DNA of 64,000 nt from Bettongia penicillata ogilbyi (Eukaryota; Chordata; Mammalia; Diprotodontia; Potoroidae), in assembly GCA_023548195.1 (NCBI GenBank), contig JAJHZJ010000061.1:6526373-6590372 (forward strand), in the 5' to 3' direction. The notes below the pieces were generated by a model, which was not told where the DNA came from, ran no database searches, and worked only from the letters and a program-made list of their open reading frames with translations. Position 1 is the first letter of the stretch. Each line of letters begins with the position of its first letter. A program made the translations under genes and the position numbers. Below, piece after piece: positions 57,423 through 64,000 of this stretch.

Positions 57423-58741
57423 AGGAACTGAGTTTTTCCTCTACATCATACTTCTTCTGGAAGGAGAGATTCCTTTCAGATTGAGATGGGCAAAGAAGAA
57501 TACACAGAGGAAGTAGGAGATGAGCTGGGACTGTGTTTTTAAATATGTATATCTACATTATTATTATTATACATTATTCTATAGAATGTAAAATGCTTTG
57601 ACTATTTCCAAGAAAGGCAACATTTCCTGGATTAGATTAAATCAGTAAATGTCTTTTAGATCCTTGGAAAAATGTACTTCATTAATACAAGGTGAAATTA
57701 ATATTTCCTTTCACAGCAGCCACAGGTATGCTGAACTGCTTTGATAAAATAGGGTTGAGCTGTTGGAGGATTAAAATCATGAATCTCCCTCATTTACTGT
57801 TTTAAGGAAAGACATGGGGATCACTTGTTGGGTCTATGGTGAAAAGGGCTCTTTTATACTGGATGGCCTCTGATGCTTTTCTGTTCTGAAGTTCTATGAT
57901 CCGCTAATCCATTCCAGGGTGATTTTAAAATAGATCATAATCATATAGAATATGGACCCAGGTTGCTTGCAAGCAATTAATAAATGGTGACACTGAATTG
58001 ATAATAAATTATATTTCTATGAGAAAGTGCCTGCAAGTTCAGTATATAATTCTATTTATAAAAGCTAATTATCTGATAGCAATATGAAAAAAAATACAAG
58101 ACAGACAAGATGACCCAAATGATGTAGAACTCCCATGATCAGAATATATAGTGCCTTGTTACAGTAAAGAGATGAACAGAATTTTCTCAATGGGGACAAT
58201 ATGAAACCGAAACATTCTCCCATAGGGCTCCCTTTGGGCTGGGGAAGCCAATAAGTGCAGGTTGTCAGGTCCCAGTGCCAGTTGCTTGGCCCCATTCCTG
58301 GAATGTGAGGAAGCGCACTGATGACAGGGAGGCAGGCAGCGCTAGGCTATAGCTGGAACAATTTTATCATTGCTCTCTCCTACTCTTCTGGTAGTATATG
58401 CTATATCTGGCTCTGGAGCTGTACAAATCACACCCCCAAACCAATACAGATACACATGAATTTCTCAGATGAACCCCAATGAAGACACAAAGAGGAGAAA
58501 ACCATCAGAAGCCCCGACACCACAGTCTCCACTGCTGACATTTCTCCCGGTCCTTTGGGACTCTCAACACAGCCTCTTCATTTCACACCATGCATAGGTG
58601 AGTCTGACCAATGGTACTGAGGCTTTGCTCACTTCTAAATTCCCTGGTTGCTGCAGTCATCGGCAGAACTGTCAGTGAAAAAAATCCACCTTTGATTTAT
58701 CAAGCAGCACCCAATGCAGGGGGAGAATTCCTGGGCAATCT
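57423..58741. other. Unassigned sequence
   Basis: About 1.3 kb without a recognised repeat. It is rather GC-rich at 58290-58700. Minus-strand frame 58065-58295 has no recognisable domain. Confidence 0.45.
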
Positions 58742-58860
58742 CCTTCAGTGAGTCAATCAACTAGCACTTATGAAGTGCCTACTCTGGGCCAGGCGCAGTG
58801 CTAAGGACTGGAGATATTACACAGGATGTCACAAAAGATCCAAGGAGTATAAACTAAGAA
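58742..58860 (+). repeat. F2 5' fragment
   Basis: Reads agtgcctactctgggccagg, cgcagtgctaaggactggag and atccaaggagtataaactaa. Confidence 0.5.
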
Positions 58861-58977
58861 CTGAAAGGGAGCTTCAGTGTGAGGATGGCTAAGCACATCT
58901 CACATGTCTGAATCCTACTTGTCCACAGGGCTGGAAACCTAGCTCCCTTCTGTTGCTGCTAGTCACCATGGTTTGGT

Positions 58978-59236
58978 CATTTGTTGCTGTCGTTTAGTCA
59001 TTTTCAGTCATGTCCAACTCTTTGTGACTCCATTTGGAGTTTTTTTGGCAGATGCTGGAATGGTTAGGCATTTCCTTCTCTACCTCAGTTTACAGATGAG
59101 GAAACTGAAGCAAACAGGCTTCAGTGACTTGTCTAGGGTCACATATCTAGTAAATGTTTGAGGCCAGATTTTAACTCAGAAAGATGAGTCTTCCTAAATG
59201 TAGTTCCAGCACTCTATCCACCGTACCATCTAACTC
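58978..59236 (-). mobile_element. RTE-tailed tRNA-SINE, full length
   Basis: The plus strand runs from ttgttgctgtcgtttagtca through tccaactctttgtgactcca, cagatgaggaaactgaagca and agggtcacatatctagtaaa to ccgtaccatctaactc. Confidence 0.88.
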
Positions 59237-59464
59237 AACTTACTATTAAATGGAAGTCGGACAGAGACAGGCACCTAACTGCATGGTACTCTGTCCTCTT
59301 CCTCATATGTGCTTCATATATACCTGACTTATGTCCCAGTTCTGGATCGCTGGTTTCTGTCCTGGTTCTCTACTTCATTCTATAGGTATTGCTGGCCAAG
59401 GTCACAAAGATAGTAAGTAGCAGAGGTAGGTAGATGGTTTTAGGCAGTTCTGTCTACTCACAGG
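59237..59464. other. Unassigned sequence with a MIR scrap
   Basis: Nothing firm; 59395-59440 has antisense MIR wording (ggtcacaaagatagtaagta). Confidence 0.4.
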
Positions 59465-59622
59465 TTGTGTTCATCCTTTGTTTTCGAAGAGGACCATGAC
59501 ATCAGAAATGATGACATGACTTGCACTTGACTTTGAGTGAGAGAGGGCTGTGCAAGGTCACCAGCCTTACCCTTTCCTCCTGAGTCATCTGGGTACAGTG
59601 AACAGATATTCATCAGAATAGG
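59465..59622 (-). mobile_element. Second RTE-tailed SINE type, 3' half only
   Basis: The plus strand shows ttgtgttcatcctttgtttt, cgaagaggaccatgacatca, gagggctgtgcaaggtcacc and tgaacagatattcatcagaa, then stops. The tRNA head is missing. Confidence 0.8.
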
Positions 59623-59709
59623 AAAGGAAGGAAGGAGGTAGAGAGGAAAGCACCTACTATACACCAGCTTTTGTGCCAAGTGCTTTACCAATATGATCTC
59701 ATTTGATCC

Positions 59710-60250
59710 CATCTTCTACAGAAAGTCTCTCTCAAGCCCTCTTAATTCTAGTACTTTGCTTCCCTTAATTATCTCCTCTTTATTCTGTTTATAGCTTGTT
59801 TTTTTCATATCTGTTTGCTTGTTCCCACCTCCCACCCCCACCCAATCAGGCTGTAAGCTCCTTGAGGTCAGGGATTGTCTTTTGCCTTTTTCTTGGATCC
59901 ATAGCACTTAGCACAGTGCTGGGCACATGGTAGGCATTTGTTGTTGCTGTTTATCCTTCATTCTCTAGGAGGACATCAAGAGGGTGATATCTTGATTTGC
60001 AAGGGAACTGGATTTAAGTGAGGCAGAGCTGTGCAATGTCACCAGTCTCTCTCTGTTCCAAAGTCAAGGGAATCCAAGGGCAAGACATAGTTCAAGATGA
60101 CTGATGATGGCCCCAGAGGAAGCGGGAGACCTTGGCCTCTATAAGTTAAGGTCTTTTCCAGGTCTCAGTCTGTCTCAGCCAATACCCATCCAGCAATTAA
60201 AGGCTAGGTAAGAACTGAACAGGCATTAAATAAATGTTTATTGACTGACC
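59710..60250 (+). mobile_element. L2 3' end nested in a MIR and itself split
   Basis: The left part (to 59938) reads ctctctcaagccctcttaat, cccttaattatctcctcttt, ggctgtaagctccttgaggt and cacttagcacagtgctgggc. The right part (60221-60250) reads aggcattaaataaatgttta and ttgactgacc, the exact continuation of the L2 tail. Confidence 0.75.
59939..60220 (-). mobile_element. Second RTE-tailed element type nested in L2
   Basis: The plus strand shows tgttgttgctgtttatcctt, catcaagagggtgatatctt, gtgaggcagagctgtgcaat, gcgggagaccttggcctcta and ggctaggtaagaactgaa. A 7-base duplication, aggcatt, flanks it (59932-59938 and 60221-60227). Innermost and youngest layer of the nest. Confidence 0.8.
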
Positions 60251-60432
60251 TGATCCTCACAGCAACCTTGGAAGTAGCCACTATGATTATACCTTTTTCA
60301 CAGAAGAAGAAACTAAGACAGAAGTGAAGTGACTTGTCGAGCATCACATAGTTAGTAAGTGTCTGAGCCGAATTTGAACTCAGGTCTTCCTGATTCCAGG
60401 CCCAGCGCTCTATCTACTCTATTTACTGCCTG

Positions 60433-61002
60433 GTCCTACAACTCCAAATTCAATCTTTCTCACCATACCACAATGTCTTCCATCTCCATGTCCTGTAGAA
60501 TCTCATTCTCCCTATTAAACAGAATAAATAAAATAAAAATAAAACAATTACAGAAGCCACAGGAAAGATCCTACCTGGAGAAAAAGTGATTTGACATCTT
60601 GGATGCTTTTTATATCTTGTCATCCAAATTTCCACAGCTTCTTTCTCTATTACCTGATTAATTTACCTAAAGTAAATTACTTTTCTCTTCTGAGTGGCAA
60701 GAATGTCATAGAAATCTCAAAGAAAGGGCCTGGCCAAGAGGAAGGTGAAGGTGAGATTATATCATAGGAGGGTGTTTTTTAAGAGCATAAATGACTGTTA
60801 AATCCATTATTTATTTTCCTTCTAAACCAGAACTCAGGCATCCTTCAGGTGTGCATGAAGCTTGAGCAGAAATAGGGAAGACAGAAGAAGTCATGTGGTT
60901 GTGCCTGTCTCTGCCTAGCTTTCACTTAACAGTGAATTGGGCTGTGTCATCTGTGCCCACTCTTGCAATTTAGAGGGCCTGGTGGCTTGCTAAGTTGTGG
61001 GA
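60433..61002. other. Unassigned sequence
   Basis: No gene or transposon recognised; an A/T-rich run with aataaataaaataaaaataa lies near 60524-60545. Confidence 0.45.
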
Positions 61003-61065
61003 ATTCAATTCAATAAGCATTTACCAAGTGCCTATGTGCCAGGTACTAGACACATTAATACTAGT
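61003..61065 (+). repeat. F2 5' scrap
   Basis: Reads attcaataagcatttaccaa, gtgcctatgtgccaggtact. Very short. Confidence 0.4.
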
Positions 61066-61614
61066 CTAAGGCAGCTGTTTGATATTTCTTCTGGTGACAT
61101 TTTAATCTTGGTTGGTTACATCAGCATACTTACACAAAAGATTTTCAATTGCCCTGTAGGAAACCAGGTGTTGGGCCCTACATGTTTCTGTGATGTAATT
61201 TTTAAGGCTAAGTGGACACAGTTAAATTCACTGGCAAATGAGTTACAAAAAAAGAAAACATCATGTTCACTTTTCTTTACCCAGCTGTTCTCCTAAGTTC
61301 ACCACAAGTGCTTGTTTGGTGTCTGGTGTCTGCCAAATCATCTCTCCCATGACATGCTGCTTCAGATATTGCAAAACCTCATTAATTAGAAACGCAAAGG
61401 ACTTGGGGTGGTGATGGGGAGGCAGAGAACAGACTGAATTACATTGACTCAGATTATTTAGTATTTTCCTCATTGCTTTAACCAAAGAAAAGGGTTCTTT
61501 GCAAACTTTATGGCAACATTCAAAGGTGGGCTATTGTTATCATCCAGTTGTACGTCAAATGGCAAATGTTTCTTGTTATTCTGAACAAGTATTATGATGC
61601 CTTATGAATGGGTT
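61066..61614. other. Unassigned sequence
   Basis: No gene; frames of 70 to 100 codons on both strands have no recognisable features. Confidence 0.45.
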
Positions 61615-61855
61615 TGTAATAATAACTCACACCTCAGAGTTACAAAGGTTTCATATACATCATCTCATTTGATTCTCAAATCAGTCCTGTAAGACAGGTA
61701 GTACAAGAACTGATATCCTCACACCATAGATGAAGAAATTTCAGCTCAGAGGTCAAGTACTTTAGCCAAGGACACACAGCTACTAAGTGTAGGAGCTGGG
61801 ACTCAAGCCCAGAATTTGCTGACTCCAAATTTGGTGTTCTTTCTACTAATGCTTC
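61615..61855 (-). mobile_element. MIR SINE, near full length
   Basis: The plus strand shows gttacaaaggtttcatatac, catctcatttgattctcaaa, gtcctgtaagacaggtagta, agctcagaggtcaagtactt, aggacacacagctactaagt and ttggtgttctttctactaat. Confidence 0.7.
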
Positions 61856-62620
61856 ATTTTCTGGGCTTCTAGCATTTCCAGAGAAATTAGTCTTTAAAGT
61901 ATCTTTAGGTTATCTGTATTGGATGATGACGATCTAAAATAGGGCAGAACGACAGGCTATGTTGCTAAAATAATTAACTTTCTCCACAGAGGTCATATAT
62001 TCCTTCTGGGAAAGATAATTAGACTAGAGAATCACATAACTACAGACAAAACTGAAAAGAACTTCACAGATTAGCTGCTATTCCAACTCCTACTCAACTG
62101 AAGAATTCCATCTACAAAATCTTAGTGTATTATGAAATTTCATTATGCACAAGAATTATTACTGTGGTTTATTATTAGTAGTAGTACTGTGGTCCAGGAA
62201 GTAATAAGGATATAGATATTCTGATGACATGCTAAGGAGACCTTTCAGTTCACTGGATTTTTGTATTTGCTATATCTTTCTTAACAATGAAGTTTTATAC
62301 TTATTGAGTCCGCAGGAATACAGAACTTCTTAGAAGATAGAGGAAGGCCTTCTTGGCTACTACTCCTGAAAAAACTAGTTTTATATATTTTGAAAGGGAT
62401 TATGGGGGAGAAACCTTCAGGTTCCCCAACACACTCCATTCATTGGAGATCAGCTGGGTTAATTGGGCTTCCTCTTTTTGGACTTGAGCATTTTCTGGGT
62501 GGGGAGGGTGTTTAGGCTATTAGTAATTCTTATTTTTGTTTCAATTATGTTCATTAATTTAACATACATAAAGTAACATTAGCTTAAATAAAATGATATT
62601 TTTATTTTTTTCTTTTGCAG
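61856..62620. other. Unassigned sequence ending in a splice-acceptor-like tract
   Basis: No repeat or gene recognised. The last 25 bases are almost pure T/C and end in cttttgcag at 62620, a strong-looking acceptor. Confidence 0.45.
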
Positions 62621-62703
62621 AGTATAAGGGACATGGAAGGAAAGACAGAAGATGTATACCAGCACTGATTAAAACCCTATTCTCACAAGACTCTTTGCAT
62701 TAG
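62621..62703 (+). other. Exon-like segment, unverified
   Basis: Follows tttatttttttcttttgcag. Entered after two bases, one frame runs 26 codons (starting YKGHGRKDRRCIPALIKTLF) to a TAG at 62701-62703. If real it would be a terminal coding exon with a basic patch (RKDRR). There is no poly(A) signal close by and I recognise no protein family. Chance is a fair alternative. Confidence 0.15.
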
Positions 62704-63044
62704 GACTCCTCAAAATATTTTGGGTACTCAAGGATATTTCTACTAATAAGAATCTGTAGAACTTATTCTTTGTGATTGGCATCCTATATCTATTCACTTC
62801 ATTTATTCATTTTTATTCATTCATCTATCCACAAATTTAAGAAAACCAAACTATTGGAGACTTAGTATGTTCTAGTACTTGCTAGGCACTGTACAGGATA
62901 GAAAGATTAAATCTTCTAGATGATTCTTGAGGTCCCTTCCAACTCCAGAGTCAAAGCCTATGGTGCTATAATTTCTACCAAGAAGCAATTTATATTCCAG
63001 TAGAGGAGAAAGACATATACTTTATGCACACAGGTAAGCAGAAG
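62704..63044. other. Unassigned, with scraps of F2 and MIR
   Basis: 62860-62905 has the F2-like tagtacttgctaggcactgt; 62910-62975 has the MIR-type end tagatgattcttgaggtccc and ttccaactccagagtcaaag. Nothing else. Confidence 0.4.
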
Positions 63045-63225
63045 TCTGGTGTAATGCAAAGAGGACTGAACTTGGGATTAAGAAGATCTAACTCTGGCAC
63101 TTTTTCTGACTAGTTGTATGACCTTGGACAGGCCATGTGACCTCCATGAGATCTAATTTCTTCCTCTGAAAAATGAAAGCATTGGCTTCAATGATGTCTA
63201 AAGTTTCTTCCAGTTATAGAGCACT
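63045..63225 (+). mobile_element. MIR-type SINE
   Basis: Reads gtaatgcaaagaggactgaa, gactagttgtatgaccttgg, tgacctccatgagatctaat, ttcctctgaaaaatgaaagc and aagtttcttccagttataga. Confidence 0.7.
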
Positions 63226-63494
63226 TTATATAAATATTGTAAACAGAATGTTGCAGAAGCCCAGATGAGGAAGGTATTTATTATTTATGGAAGAGGTGAT
63301 TGGGGAAGGCTTTATGGAGGAAGAGAGATTGAAGCTGTGCCTTGAAGGATAGATGGAATTTTGTTACACAGAGATATAAGCACAGTATTCCAGAGAGAAG
63401 GAATGCAATAACCAGAGGCAATGAGTTGGGTAAGCAGAACATTTGGTTAAAGAACAGCATAGTCTCATGTGGCTAAAGCACAGAGAACATGATG

Positions 63495-63672
63495 TATAAA
63501 GGAAAAGGGCATTGGACTAGCAGTCAGGAGACGAGAAGTTACTGCTCTGGTTCTGCTGTGTAAGCTTGAGCAAGAGAGTCAACTCCTCTGGGCCTAAGTT
63601 TCCACATGTGCTCAATGAATGGTTTGGAATTGATGACCTTTAAATTTTCTTCTAGTTCTAAGATCTTATGTT
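63495..63672 (+). mobile_element. MIR-type SINE inside F2
   Basis: Reads aaagggcattggactagcag, tcaggagacgagaagttact, tctggttctgctgtgtaagc, caactcctctgggcctaagt and ttcttctagttctaagatct. Confidence 0.7.
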
Positions 63673-63737
63673 CTGACTTTTGGAAAGAGAAGAAAGGAAA
63701 GCAAGAAAGGTGAGTTGGGTCTAGTTTGATCTTAGGA

Positions 63738-63850
63738 CAAAAGTTTTGGAACTGGGAGTGACATCAGAGACCATTTATTCCAACTCTCTCCTTTCAGAGA
63801 TGAAGAAATAGGATCCAAAAGGTTAAGGGGAATTGTGTGGTTGAGGAGTC
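63738..63850 (-). mobile_element. Old MIR-like SINE remnant inside F2
   Basis: The plus strand shows tggaactgggagtgacatca, gagaccatttattccaactc, ctttcagagatgaagaaata and ggatccaaaaggttaaggg. Confidence 0.5.
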
Positions 63851-64000
63851 CTTGAACACTTGAGTTAAATATATGGACTTCATTCAATACATTATGAAGA
63901 ATAAATGAAAACCTTTGAACAGGAGCTGATAGTATCCTTTGCTAAGGAAGGGCTACACTTTAACTGTTCTTTAGCAATTATGATTTTGTGTGACTCGGTT

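Larger units (their letters stand above)
59646..60432 (-). mobile_element. MIR SINE split by an L2 insertion
   Basis: Part A (59646-59709) reads gaaagcacctactatacacc, tgtgccaagtgctttaccaa and tatgatctcatttgatcc. Part B (60251-60432) reads tgatcctcacagcaaccttg, gaagaagaaactaagacaga, ttgtcgagcatcacatagtt and ctgattccaggcccagcgct. The 6-mer tgatcc is present at both junctions (59704-59709, 60251-60256). This is the outer layer of a triple nest. Confidence 0.75.
63228..64000 (+). repeat. F2 repeat, running off the window, with two insertions
   Basis: The F2 body wording gtgattggggaaggctttat, tgaagctgtgccttgaagga, ttccagagagaaggaatgca and aaccagaggcaatgagttgg is followed by a MIR (63495) and an old MIR-like piece (63738). 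It then resumes with atatggacttcattcaatac and ctttgaacaggagctgatag at the right edge. Confidence 0.5.

Overview
The window reads as intergenic or deep-intronic DNA from a marsupial genome. The main evidence is about ten insertions of tRNA-headed SINEs that end in an RTE-like tail (gggcagctaggtgg... at the head, ...gacacaactgaa...acaacaac at the tail). It is supported by a second RTE-tailed SINE type, LINE-1 3' ends with marsupial-style wording, and many old MIR, L2 and CR1/L3 relics. Naming to genus or to a Repbase subfamily is not possible by eye.

I found no intact protein-coding gene, tRNA, rRNA or small RNA gene. The longer open frames have three sources: low-complexity GA/CT tracts (8.8-9.3, 11.9-12.4 and 13.1-13.5 kb), dead transposons, or chance.

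Layout. 0-9 kb: SINEs, MIRs, one copy of a dispersed family called F1 here (3.57 kb), and a long copy of an old repeat called F2 here (3.85-5.56 kb). 9-13.5 kb: three long polypurine/polypyrimidine microsatellites. 13.5-15.3 kb: no repeat I can recognise. 15.3-16.5 kb: the only GC- and CpG-enriched block, with splice-like signals, a TATA-like box, a GC box and a well-placed short ORF; this is the best candidate for a promoter or first-exon region. 17-27 kb: mixed SINE, MIR, L2, F2 and one L1 3' end. 27.5-29.8 kb: a decayed LINE-1 (ORF2 to 3' UTR) carrying a MIR-type SINE. 31.8-36.1 kb: two antisense L1 3' fragments, a SINE with a clean target-site duplication, and an L2 split by about 0.75 kb of unknown DNA. 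36.7-40.1 kb: repeat-poor. 44.2-45.1 kb: a CR1/L3 reverse-transcriptase relic. 46-64 kb: L2, F1, F2, MIR and SINEs, including a three-layer nested insertion at 59.6-60.4 kb and a diverged tandem duplication at 56.1-56.4 kb.

No genes act together here that I can see, and I found no new biological system. The points most worth checking are the 15.3-16.5 kb block, the exon-like segment at 62.6 kb, the unknown insertion at 34.58-35.32 kb, and the F1 family. MIR, CORE-SINE, L1, L2 and CR1 assignments rest on remembered consensus wording, not on a search.
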